A stretch of 64,000 bases of DNA from Pseudogymnoascus destructans (lineage: Eukaryota > Ascomycota > Leotiomycetes > Thelebolales > Thelebolaceae): positions 682,001 to 746,000 of the forward strand of contig NW_020167527.1 in assembly GCF_001641265.1 (NCBI RefSeq), written 5' to 3'. This document shows positions 31,136-41,030 of this stretch, in pieces. The notes below the pieces were generated by a model. The model did not search any database and was not told the origin of the DNA. It saw only the letters and a list, made by a program, of their open reading frames with translations. A program made the position numbers and the translations under genes. The stretch's first letter is position 1; every line of letters begins with the position of its first letter.

Positions 31136-31791
31136 AGTCCGATGATGAATTACAAAATGATATCGAGTCACATGACCTGCTTGAATGAAGCCTTCATATT
31201 GCCACTACTCTATTCTAGGACGAAGAAGGGACCGGGGATAAATGTATTATAATCAAGACCTTTACAAAGCGCTTAATCCGTCGCCTAAAGTATTTCCCAG
31301 TATGTAAATGGTCGAAAGGTGTAGATGTGTCGTGGTGGGTGCTGTTCCTTGCCACATCAGAACATTTTAGGCTGGGATTTGGCTGCTGGGATTTGGCTGC
31401 TGGGATTTGGCTGCTGGGATTTGGCTGAGATGTATGTGACTGCATTTGTTGGATTTCGCGGGTTGAACCGGTATCGGTGCCTTGGTACCCCGATAGCTCC
31501 GTCGTCCCCGAGCAATAATTTAAGTTATGAGATCGCGTAGTCGCGCCGCCCTATCAGAAAAAGCACGTTTCGATGGATTAAGGCCCGAACCACCACCCTT
31601 CAAACCCTTTCCCCTCCTTCACAAGCATCTCCAGGCCGAGAATTGGTCCTTCCTACAAAACATCACATATCAATCAGCTCGTGCTCCTGTTGCTTCATCC
31701 TTCTCTAATATCGCCATCCTTCGGTCTCTCTCTCTCTCTCACACAGGTCTCAACAAAAACTCCCAACCCCCCCCAACCCAACAACAACAAC
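31136..31791. other. Intergenic between MED18 and KGD4 with a 14-bp tandem repeat
   Basis: Four copies of GGCTGCTGGGATTT (the first partial) lie at 31371-31427. The 3' part, with CTCTCT and CA/AAC stretches, leads to the KGD4 ATG and should be its promoter and leader. No other gene is seen. Confidence 0.6.
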
Positions 31792-32228
31792 ATGTTCAAG
31801 ACCACTCTCTCCCGGGCAGCAGCTCACGCTGAGCGTCAGCCGTTGATCAAGTTTTTGGGCAAGCGCACAGTCCCAGGTAAGCCTCAACCCACTCCCTCCC
31901 ATCTCACCCATCATCTAACACCCTCCCAGCCTCCGTCGACCACACTCCCTCCGTCCACCCAGCCTCCCCATCCTCCGCCCTCCCCGGCCAAGGCTCCCCC
32001 TCCTTCTCCGCCTACCGCCAGCACGCCCAACAACACGGACCCCTAGGCCGCAACATCCGTACTGACAGCTCCGTCGGCTCCATCCCCGGCCGTGACCTCG
32101 GCCCCGTCGCCGCGGCACAGGGCGAGTTCTTCGACCGCAGCGAGCTGCCCGTTCGCTTCCGACGCTCTCCTTACACAGAGGCGGAGATCGAGGCTATTGA
32201 GACGGGCGGCGCTACCATGGTCTGCTGA
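31792..32228 (+). CDS. KGD4: Alpha-ketoglutarate dehydrogenase subunit 4 / YMR-31 (MRPS36 family)
   Basis: A small mitochondrial protein that links E3 to the 2-oxoglutarate dehydrogenase core; formerly listed as a mitoribosomal protein. Exon 1 is 31792-31876, the intron 31877-31929 (53 nt), exon 2 31930-32228; 127 residues. The family marks are the N-terminal AERQPLIKFLGKR, then SVDHTPSVHPASP after splicing, and the C-terminal LPVRFRRSPYTEAEIEAIE followed by GGA. The Ala/Arg-rich start MFKTTLSRAAAHAERQ fits a mitochondrial import signal. Confidence 0.92.
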
Positions 32229-32895
32229 GGCGTGACATGAGCGCTGGTGGAGTGGGATTTTTACTGGATTTTTTTGGAAACATACATGGGGCGGAAATAC
32301 CCTCGGAGACAAACCATTTTTTTACGTCAAGCGATTGTTGGGATGGCGGGAGTGATTGATGGCCGGGCGACCTGGGAGGTCGCTGGAGGCCGGGAGGGGG
32401 TTTGATACAGGTTTAAACACAGGTTGATACTTGGCTGGATACTTGTAATGAAATAGGAAGACCAAGACCTGGCGACGGACGAGTCCCGGAGGTCTTCAAA
32501 ATGTGGCCTCTGAAGCTGCACATTTCGTTATCTATATAACGACGAAAATAAAACGAATTATAAACATCATATGTCTTGCTTCTAGTTTGATCACCGTAAC
32601 ATGACCTCAGCCTCGGACTGCATGTGGTAGGTTGACTCGCATGTGACGATGCAGCCTTTGCCAACCTGCACACTTTGACAGCCCTCCATTAAGATCATCG
32701 GCCCAACCTCGACCCGTTGCGAGTCTTCCCGCAAACCCATGCGCACCCTTCCAGCTACAAGCGCGAAGTATTCGGCGCATCGTGATTCATCGTGGGGTCA
32801 ACCGCCACCCCAGCATTCAGTGACCACTCAGGGCTTCCTTTATACCCCGGGCTTGCCCCGATCCTCTTCGGAACTCCGAACCAGTGGATAGAGTT
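32229..32895. other. Intergenic between convergent KGD4 and LTO1
   Basis: 667 bases holding two 3' ends. Part (32340-32480) contains short CCTGGG/GGTTTAAACAGG-like inverted motifs. Open frames are short and without known domains. No tRNA or other RNA gene is recognised. Confidence 0.5.
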
Positions 32896-33468
32896 TCAAT
32901 GCCGAGCCTTCAGTATATTCACATCCTCGATACTACTATCCGCCGCGCTCCCGCCCCCAGCCTGCTGGCCGAGGTTGTCCCCGATCCCAGCCAGTAGCGA
33001 GCTGTCCTCCCCAACTAGCCGCTCGATGATCTTCACTTTGGCATGTGCCCGCTTGAGACGGTCGTCGAAGTCGGACACTGCGTCTTCCGTGTTGTTGGTT
33101 GAAAGACTCGCCGGCTCGCTCAGGGCGTAGAGGACACGGATGTGCTTCTCTAGGCGTGGGTTTGCCAGTGCCGGTAGGCTTGTTGTACCTTGCGGGATTG
33201 AGGCTGCTATGTGAGTCTCTCCTTGTTGGACTTCGGAAGTGGAGGCTGGCTTGTCTGGTGTATCGTCTTGGGGGAGTCGACCTGCCCAGACGACGGAGCG
33301 GCCATGCAGTCTTCCTGCCTCGACGAATTTCTCAAATCCCTTCTCCAGCCCGAAGACGCGGCCTTCTATTTTCCCGGCTTTGGCGCCTTCGGTGCTCCCA
33401 AGTTGGAAGCCCTCATCGTAGAATTTGTCTTCCAGGCTTAGGAGATCGTCGAACGGGTCTGCACTCAT
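32896..33468 (-). CDS. LTO1: Lto1-type protein with deca-GX3 motif (Yae1/Lto1 adaptor)
   Basis: Lto1 with Yae1 recruits the cytosolic iron-sulfur targeting complex to the ABC protein Rli1/ABCE1 for ribosome recycling. Single exon, 190 residues. The diagnostic part is at residues 5-60: DPFDDLLSLEDKFYDEG, then glycines every fourth residue (GFQLGSTEGAKAGKIEGRVFG), then LEKGFEKF. The C-terminal half holds a coiled-coil-like stretch (DFDDRLKRAHAKVKIIERL). The very C-terminus lacks the terminal Trp known for yeast Lto1. The gene is divergent from MES1. Confidence 0.88.
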   Translation of the reverse strand: MSADPFDDLLSLEDKFYDEGFQLGSTEGAKAGKIEGRVFGLEKGFEKFVEAGRLHGRSVVWAGRLPQDDTPDKPASTSEVQQGETHIAASIPQGTTSLPALANPRLEKHIRVLYALSEPASLSTNNTEDAVSDFDDRLKRAHAKVKIIERLVGEDSSLLAGIGDNLGQQAGGGSAADSSIEDVNILKARH

Positions 33469-33844
33469 GTTTGGAGAGATTTTGCTGGCTCGCTGGGTTT
33501 TAGAATGCGCCGAGATAGTAACTGGAACTGAAAATGGTTCGAGGTTTTGAAAGTATAAATCAGCAAGCTTATATGACTATTTTGGGCTAATGGTCGCAAG
33601 AAGCTGTATTCCTGTCAATCTCTCAGACATTTCTCCAAAGGCAGCTTGGGTCCGTCATAGAGGGGCAACCGCCCTTACTGTACTACAAAATCCAGACCCC
33701 ATTAAACGTTCGTGCACTGACTCACTGGAAAATTACCCCACCAAAAAAATCTGATGACTAAGCAAGGGAAGGCTGGCGGGCAACTGAACCCCGCCATATT
33801 TTATATCATTTCAACCATTAACACAACATCAACAACAACGAAAT
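33469..33844. promoter_or_regulatory. Divergent promoter region of LTO1 and MES1
   Basis: 376 bases between the two starts. A CAACAACAACG leader of the kind common in fungal mRNAs precedes the MES1 ATG. No named control motif is recognised. Confidence 0.45.
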
Positions 33845-35802
33845 ATGGCCTCAACAACGCCCATTCTCCCTGTCAAGGACAAGAGGAATATTTTAGTGAC
33901 GTCTGCCTTGCCCTACGTCAACAACAAACCGCGTCGGTCTCTCTTTTTCATCATAAACGGATCCCTCAGACTAACATTAGTCTAGATTTGGGAAATGTCG
34001 TTGGCAGTGTCCTCAGCGCCGATGTATACGCCCGATTCAGCAAACTGAGAGACAGACCAACTCTATACATCTGTGGCACTGACGAGTACGGAACAGCCAC
34101 TGAGACGAAGGCTTTAGAGACGGGCCAAACCCCGAAGGAGCTCTGCGACGAATTCCACAAGGTCCACAAGGATATTTACGACTGGTTCGAGGTCGGATTC
34201 GATTACTTTGGGCGAACTACCACCGATCAACAGACCAAGATTGCCCAGGATATCTTTGTAAAACTTCATAAGAATGGCTACCTGGAGGAGCGGACAACTA
34301 CACAGCCCTATTGCGAAAAGCACGGGTCTTTCCTCTCGGACCGATTCGTGGAGGGCACATGCCCGAAATGCCAGTACGAAGATGCCCGCGGCGATCAATG
34401 CGACAAGTGCGGCAGCCTCCTAGATCCCTTTGAGCTCATCAACCCACGCTGCAAGGTCGATGGAGCCTCCCCGGTCCAGCGCGACACAACGCACATGTTT
34501 ATACGCCTTGACAAGCTCCAACCAACGATCGATAGTTGGTTCACGAAGTCCAGCCAGGAGGGCGGATGGCCCCAGAACGGAATTAGTATCACCAAGTCGT
34601 GGTTTGACAAGGGATTGGAAGGGCGCAGCATTACTCGGGATCTTAAATGGGGCACACCTGTACCGTTGCCTGGCTACGAGAACAAGGTCATGTACGTGTG
34701 GTTCGACGCTTGCATCGGATACCCTTCCATTACAGCGTGCTATACAGACAAATGGGAACAATGGTGGCGGAACCCAGAAGAAGTGGAGCTCTTCCAGTTT
34801 ATGGGCAAGGACAACGTTCCCTTCCACACTGTTATTTTCCCAGGCACCCAATTTGGCACGGGTGACAAGTGGACACAGCTCAATCACCTTTCTACTACAG
34901 AGTATTTGAACTATGAAGGTGGAAAATTCTCGAAATCCAGAGGTGTTGGTGTTTTCGGCGACACTGCGAAGGATACCGGCATTCCTGCATCCGTATGGCG
35001 TTACTATCTGATGGCGAACCGACCAGAGACCAGTGACACCCAGTTCGAATGGAAGGCGTTCATTGCAGCAAACAACAGCGAGCTGCTCAACAACTTTGGA
35101 AACTTTGTCAACCGTCTTGTCAAATTTGTAAACGCAAAATGCGACGCTGTCGTTCCCGAATTTTCTGCGTCCTATACCGACGATACCTTTGACTTCCCAG
35201 CATTCATTGAAAGCGTCAATACCCACCTCGGAGAATATATTGCGGATATGGAGGCTGTTCGAATTCGCGCTGGACTCAAGAAGTTCATGGAAATCTCAGC
35301 ATTGGGCAACAACCTCTTGGCTGGTCGTCTTGATAATGCCAACTTGACAGGCAGCCCTGAGAGGACACACACTATCATTGGTCTGGCTATCAACATCGCA
35401 TACCTCCTTGCGTCGATTTCGTCACCATATATGCCATCTACTGGAGCCTCCATTGTCAAGCAGCTCCGAGTGCCCCTGCTATCAATTACCGACAAGTGGG
35501 ACCCAGAGGCTCTCAAGGGCGGCCACAAGATCGGCAAGGCCGAGTATCTGTTCACCAGGATCGATGATAAGAAGGAGGCTGAGTGGAGGGCCAAGTACGG
35601 TGGTACTCAGGCCTCAAGAATTGCTGAGGAAGAGGCTAAGGCCAAGAAGGCTGCTGACAAGGCCAGAGATAAAGAGAGGAAGAAGTCAAAGAAGGAGGCT
35701 GCTAAGGCTGCTGCTCCTGCTGAAGGGAGGCTCAAGACCGAGCTTTCTCTTCGCGGTGTTGCCGTCGAGGAACAGGCGCCTCCACCAGCGGCAGCTCCAT
35801 GA
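33845..35802 (+). CDS. MES1: Cytosolic methionyl-tRNA synthetase
   Basis: Charges tRNA-Met in the cytosol. Exon 1 is 33845-33932, the intron 33933-33985 (53 nt; donor GTCGGT is weak, branch CTAAC, acceptor TCTAG), exon 2 33986-35802; 634 residues. Splicing creates ALPYVNNKPHLGNVVGSVLS, which holds the class I HIGH-type motif HLGN at residues 30-33. The zinc-binding knuckle CPKCQYEDARGDQCDKCG follows. KFSKS at 343-347 is the KMSKS loop. The anticodon-binding helical domain comes next, and the tail is Lys/Ala-rich. The upstream open frame from 33754 is ignored because only the ATG at 33845 joins correctly to the HIGH motif. Confidence 0.95.
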
Positions 35803-36096
35803 TTCGAATGCCATAACGAATAACGACGATGCACTGTCGGCGGCGGCGTTGGGATGTTTTAGCAGGCGGTGTGGGAAAATATGGCAAAGTTGTGTACTAT
35901 TTTTTCTGTGAGACTGAGGTGGTAGCGAGGCTCCTTTTCAACATGAGAAGCTAGATCTGATTGTGAAGCTCCATAGCCTAAATTTACATTGTCTTTTAAA
36001 TACAGTTCCTGGTTCGGGAGATTCTCGTAATGCCCAACCACCCTACCTATCCAACGCCGAGCCACCCTAATCTTTACATCTATATTTTACATTATT

Positions 36097-36954
36097 CTAT
36101 ACAAGACCAACCGTCTTCGCGGCTCTCATCTTCCAGCCTTCAAAGCTGTTGAGCTTTGGCCTCACATCCAAGTAGAAGCTCAGCTTGCCATTGGCTTTTC
36201 CCTCATCCTTGCCAGCATAGAAGTCAATGATGTACTCAACCTTCTTGCCGCACCTATCAACAATCCAGTCATGGCGATCAAAAGGTGTAGTATACCCCAA
36301 CAGACTGTTGAAGCGTGCCTTGGGAGACATCGAAGTCGAGAGTCCCAGGAATGAGTGTAGCCTAGGGCCTCCGCATTTCTCGTCTGCACCATATGGCTCC
36401 TCCCATTCCTTGATTTCTTTCCATGCCCGCTCGTTTACTGCATTGTGTATCGGTACGATTGTCTTCATTTCTTTAGGATCGCTGGAGTGGCCCTGCAACG
36501 ACTCTGTTAGAAACGTCGTTCCATTCAATCCCAATACACGTACCTTTCTCTTCATTGCATCAAAGAACATCTTCTCTGAAGGGTATATCCAGTTCCCACT
36601 CGCACTAACTCCGCTCTCCTTCTCGCTATTCGCCGGCTTCGAGGCTTCGGTGTCGTCTACGGGCGATGCGCGAGGGATTGTCGAAACTACGCGCTGCGTA
36701 CCGAGCCTTGTCGACACGGCCGCCGCATCCGCAGAAGGCGTTGAAGAGAAAAATCGCGCGAATAGCCCAGGCTGCGCCGGTGGAGCCTGGGTGATATCTT
36801 CAGAATCGCAGGCATTGCCTTTCTTTGCGTCGCTGGCTCCCTTCGCTGCGCTGGGGAACGACGCAGTTGGGTTTGCTTTCAACCACGCGGCGCGGGTTTT
36901 GTCATCGACGGGGCACACCTCAGCTGGCGCCTCTGCCTCTGGGGATTTGCCCAT
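36097..36954 (-). CDS. CYC3: Cytochrome c heme lyase (holocytochrome c synthase)
   Basis: Attaches heme to apocytochrome c in the mitochondrial intermembrane space. The N-terminus carries the heme-binding CPVD motif near residue 14. The conserved core starts NWIYPSEKMFFDAMKRK and continues GHSSDPKEMKTIVPIHNAVN, AWKEIKEWE and RLHSFLGLSTSMSPKARF, with DRHDWIVDRCGKKVEYIIDF and YLDVRPKLNSFEGW at the end. A 51-nt stretch at 36543-36493 has intron borders (GTACGT, CTAAC, TTGCAG) but no stop, so it would read through in frame. Removing it restores KRKGHSSDP and gives 268 residues. No presequence, as expected. It is convergent with MES1 (294-bp gap). Confidence 0.94.
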   Translation of the reverse strand: MGKSPEAEAPAEVCPVDDKTRAAWLKANPTASFPSAAKGASDAKKGNACDSEDITQAPPAQPGLFARFFSSTPSADAAAVSTRLGTQRVVSTIPRASPVDDTEASKPANSEKESGVSASGNWIYPSEKMFFDAMKRKVRVLGLNGTTFLTESLQGHSSDPKEMKTIVPIHNAVNERAWKEIKEWEEPYGADEKCGGPRLHSFLGLSTSMSPKARFNSLLGYTTPFDRHDWIVDRCGKKVEYIIDFYAGKDEGKANGKLSFYLDVRPKLNSFEGWKMRAAKTVGLV

Positions 36955-37231
36955 GGTCGCGTATGTGAGTCGGGGTTCTTGGAAGCGCGCTGGGATACGA
37001 GAAGATGGCGACAGGGCATCATTAATACCTTAGGGACCATTGGAGAGGATTAATCGTATAAAAGGGTCTTAGACTGACCCACACTGTCTTATGTAGCTAA
37101 TAATGTGGCTAGGAAAGGGCTTCGTAGTATGATATTTTACCGCCAAGCCCATACTAGTAGTATTTCCGGAAGGTAATATTCCGACAGCCAATATGTGTTG
37201 CTATACGAAGACGCTTCTAACATAATCTGTA

Positions 37232-37273
37232 ACGTGGTTGTACACCGAGTCGTGAATGTCACCGAGTCGTGAA
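37232..37273 (+). repeat. Left terminal inverted repeat of the Fot1/pogo-like element
   Basis: 42 bp with two copies of CACCGAGTCGTGAA. It pairs with 46709-46784 on the other strand. Confidence 0.93.
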
Positions 37274-38633
37274 CTTTTCCCTACTTAGCTACCTACGAAC
37301 TTCAACACGCGTTTCCTCCACAACTACCAATGGAAATCCAAACCCAAGAAGCGCGAATCATTCTAGCTATTGAGGCTCTTCAAACATGTAAATCGCTTAA
37401 TCGCAGGTCTGCATCAATACTATATAAAGTGCCTTATTCTACGCTTACTGATAGAATGGCCGGCCGACCTTCTCAACGCGAAACCAAAGCCAATAGTCTT
37501 AAATTGACTGAGCTAGAAGAGGAAGTGATTATTCGAAATATATTGGATATGGATGCAAGAGGATTTGCGCCTCGGCCTGCTAGTGTGGAGGATATGGCAA
37601 ATTATATCCTTGAATCGCGTGGGGGAAAGCACGTTGGGACGCGGTGGGCATATCGATTTATACAACGCCGCCCCGAGTTAAAGACGCGTTTTAATCGCGT
37701 TTATGACTTTCAAAGAGCCTTGTGCGAAGATCCTGAGCTTATTGGAGCGTGGTTTCAACTTTTGCAGAACATGAGAGCAAAGTACGGCATCCAAGACTGC
37801 GATTTCTACAACTTTGACGAGACGGGCTTCATGATGGGCGTTATTAGCTCAGCTTTAGTTGTTACGCGCGCCGATCGACGTGGCAGAGGCAAGGCAGTTC
37901 AGCCTGGCAATCGGGAATGGGCTACAGCAATTGTTTGTGTGAATGCTGAAGGTGGGAGTATCCCTCCGTTTTTAGTAGTTCAAGGGAAATGTCACCTTTC
38001 AAGTTGGTATACTGAAGGCGGCCTTCCTCACAATTGGGTAATTAAACCAACAAGCAATGGATGGACCAACAACGAGACAGGTCTAGAATGGCTTCATCAT
38101 TTCGATAAACATACTTGCAGTCATGCAAAAGGACCATATCGGATGTTGGTTTTAGATGGGCATGAAAGTCACGAATCAGCTGCGTTTCAGGAATATTGCA
38201 AAGCAAACAACATCATAACTCTCTGTCTACCTCCTCACTCGTCTCACCTAACTCAGCCACTTGATGTTGGGTGCTTTAGTGTTCTTAAACGCATGTATGG
38301 GCGTCAAATTGAGACCTTTATTAAGGCTCATATAAACCATATTACAAAGGTTGAGTTTTTTATAGCTTTCCACGCAGCTTATAACCAGTCAATAACAACT
38401 CAAAACGCCAAAGCTGGATTTCGCGGAGCTGGTTTAGTGCCCTTTGATCCGCAAGTAATCATTTCAAAGCTAGACGTCAAGTTGCGGACTCCTACACCTA
38501 CAGGACCCCCCTCTATAGACGCTGATCCTTGGGTTTCTCAAACGCCTCGCAACCCAATAGATGCTCTCTCACAGACTACTCTAGTTAAAAATCACATTGC
38601 ACGGCACCAAGGAAGCTCGCCAACCCCCATTTT

Positions 38634-38932
38634 TGTAAGGACGCAGGGCACCGTATCACGAGAAGTGGCATATGGGAGTGCGAGTCGGATATGAGTCGGT
38701 GCAATCCTATAGGTCTACTACGAAGGATACAAAAAAGATGAAGGTGTAACCCTGTATGACTGTTCCCTTAAAATACCCGAAACCGCTCCGACTCAGCTAG
38801 CTCCCTGTTTGCCTAAGGCTTCCTTACGTTATGTGCCTAAGGCTGTCAGTCGCGACTGACCCGTAACGGCCCCGAGTCTCGATGACGCCACGTGACGGCC
38901 GTAACTACCCCGAGTAAGGAGGCATCCTTACA
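38634..38932 (-). repeat. 3' LTR of Chromo-1
   Basis: 299 bp, TGTAAGGACGCAGG to CATCCTTACA on the plus strand. The internal neighbour 38933-38949 reads CTCAAGGCGGGGGGTAG on the element strand, a polypurine tract for plus-strand priming. Confidence 0.95.
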
Positions 38933-39497
38933 CTACCCCCCGCCTTGAGAAGGTGCTTTGTCCTCAAAGCACGCAAGCCGAGTAGCTGCCGCGACGAGCC
39001 CTTGTTTGGGTTGGTGGGTGAGGTGCGGGCGCCAAGACTAGAATGCCCTTTGTTTGTCCAGAAGGCTGATGGTAGGCGGCCGTATAGGCACTAGAAGTGG
39101 TCTGAATCCGTTTGCGCAAAGTCGCGTCCTTGTTGTGTACGCGGCGATTAGTGTTGCGAGGGTCCGTATTGGTATTGAATAGGGTCCGCACGGTATGTGT
39201 CGACGTAGAATTTCGATGTAAGGGGGAAATTTCACGCTAACCCGATTCGGACAGCTTTGTTATAAGCCAGAATATGAATTCGAGCTTCGCCCACAACTTG
39301 TTGTTTTCTTCACAACAACGACGCTGACCCCCTCCCGAGACTGGTAAGTGGCCCTTCCGATGGTACAGCTGGATGCTAACAGGTTGTTTTTAGATACAAA
39401 AACACAACGAACGATTTGGTAGGTGACGGAACCGCGTTGGCGCGGTGGTGATAACTTGGGTTGGGCTGACGGGAAAGCGCAGATTTCCAATTTGAAG

Positions 39498-40253
39498 ATG
39501 CCGGTTCCCCCTCCTCCCGGCGCCCTCACTGTGGCTTTCCGCCAGCAGTGTATGCGCTGTGTGCGTGCCAAAGGGCGCAAGAAGGACGGAGATCCCGCCG
39601 TCTCGTGTGTGTGGAGCTTGGAAAGCTCTAAGTGTGAGCGCTGCGTGGCCCAACACGCAACGTGTGTTCCGGTGGGTTCTCGTTTGGTTTTCGGTTTTGT
39701 GGTTTGTCTGTCTGCCCGTCGCTGACCTCTGGAGATAGATCTCCTGGTTTGCTGGCCCGGAGTACCAGAAGCTCCTGGCTGCCGAGGCAGCAACCCCTCC
39801 CGTCCCCGCCGCCATCAAGGCCGCTGCGGCGGAGATTGGGCGTGTGGTCACATTGGCCACCGCCAATATGCCGAAGTTCCGCTCCCCGGCCGAGCTTTCG
39901 GCCTATATGGAGAGTTGCGCCCTCCGCGCCGCCGTCGAGGACGGTCTGGAGGTAAGTTTTCCGTTTCCCTTGTGTGTTTTTGGTTCTCGCGCTGACGACC
40001 ATAGCGGGTCCGCCAGGCCGTGGCCGTCGTGGGCCAGAAATCGGCCCTGATCCTGGTGAACCAGGAGAAGGAGATCGCTGCCCTTGATGGGGTGGCTTCT
40101 GCAGTGGATGCGGTGGGGGAGTTGGTGGAGAGGATCCCCGACGTCCTCGCCGCGGCGGCGAAGGTGGGCGGTGGTGGGGGGAAGAAGAGGAAGGGGGGGG
40201 CGGAGGAGGTGGCGGAGGTGGAGGAAGAGGGGGTGACCGTCGACCTTGGGTGA
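39498..40253 (+). CDS. Antisense three-exon gene inside Chromo-1, Cys6-cluster protein
   Basis: Opposite to the retroelement strand, between its chromodomain and 3' LTR. Exons are 39498-39671, 39739-39951 and 40005-40253; the introns are 67 nt (GTGGGT to GATAG) and 53 nt (GTAAGT to CATAG), both phase 0. The product is 211 residues. Residues 18-56 hold six cysteines spaced C-x2-C-x15-C-x8-C-x2-C-x6-C, like a Gal4-type Zn2Cys6 cluster with a longer first loop and basic residues (RAKGRKK) in it. Then come an Ala-rich helical middle (PEYQKLLAAEAA, SPAELSAYMESC) and a Lys/Glu-rich end. A further intron-like stretch in the leader (39344-39393) and TATAAG at 39261 lie upstream. I know no family; DNA binding is inferred. 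Confidence 0.65.
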
Positions 40254-40407
40254 TAGGCCCTGTGTCGGAGGGAACTCGGGCGTGGTCTTTCGCGTGGGGT
40301 CACTTCGACCCTTCGTCTCTCATGGTGGTAGCCGCTTGTTGCGACGCCGGTGAGACGTTTGGGAAGGGTGGCTTCCGCAAGGGCTACGGCTCTGAGGGTG
40401 CCCTGGC

Positions 40408-40962
40408 TTAGAGGGTGTTTAGTTTAGTGTCGTAGGTAGCAACGACGCTGTTTTCCTCTGCTTTGCCGTGCCTCTCGTGATCGTAGCTTGGTTTGCCTGT
40501 CTCCCATTCCGTGATCCAGCCGGGTAGGTCCTGCGGCGGTCCTGGCAGGTTTGGGTACTCCGCGTGGAACTCCCGGATTTTGTAGGGGGAGTTCTTAAAG
40601 TTTGAGGCGGGGTACCATTCCGGGTCCGGATCGTATCCGACCCAGGATACCTGGTATTGAAGTTGTTTTCGCCGGATCCTTACGGCGAGGATCTTTTCGA
40701 CCTCCCACTCCTCTAGGCCGTCTACGACTTCGCTGCTTGGCTCAGGCGCTGCTTGACTGGGCAGCGGGTTATTCGGAGCCTTGATGAGTACGTCTGGAGA
40801 GAAGACATCGTGTATTTGGGAACCCTTCGGTAGGTCTAGTCGGAAGGCGTGTCCGATTTGTTCCAGTACCGTATAGGGTCCGACCCATTGTTGCCCCAGC
40901 TTACGGCTAGGGCGGTGATTTTTCAGATTCTTGGTCGATAGGAACGTCACGCAGTTGCGCAC
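40408..40962 (-). pseudogene. Chromo-1 Pol C-terminus with chromodomain
   Basis: The frame reads TFLSTKNLKNHRPSRKLGQQ, then WVGPYTVLEQIGHAFRLDLP (the integrase C-terminal GPY-type fold), then a chromodomain WEVEKILAVRIRRKQLQYQV with VSWVGYDPDPEWYPASNF. It stops at 40408. Chromodomains steer chromovirus integration to marked chromatin. It is one base-frame away from and separated from the main Pol frame by the scrambled segment at 40.95-41.03 kb, so it is not joined to the integrase core here. Confidence 0.9.
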
Positions 40963-41030
40963 AGCTTAATCTTGACCCCTATGATTCGGCAGAACTCTCG
41001 CCAGAAAGCTGATATGAATTGGGGTCCGTC
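40951..41030 (-). other. Scrambled junction in Chromo-1 integrase built from two templated copies
   Basis: On the element strand the Pol reading reaches GMTPYRR near 41032. Then about 66 bp appear that copy 41208-41273 (the region coding GPQFISAFWREFCRIIGV), here out of frame. Next come 18 bp (GTGCGCAACTGCGTGACG) that copy 41551-41568 (coding RNCVT of the zinc-binding domain), and then sequence resumes at TFLSTKNL. The roughly 80 residues normally between the core and the C-terminal domain are missing. Joins use a few shared bases, as in template switching during reverse transcription. Confidence 0.88.

Noticed and set aside
39260..40303. Element-strand open frames of 100-177 codons between Chromo-1 Pol and its 3' LTR
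   Set aside because: Overlapping frames with no retroviral motif and biased composition. The opposite strand has a consistent spliced gene, so these are taken as its shadows.
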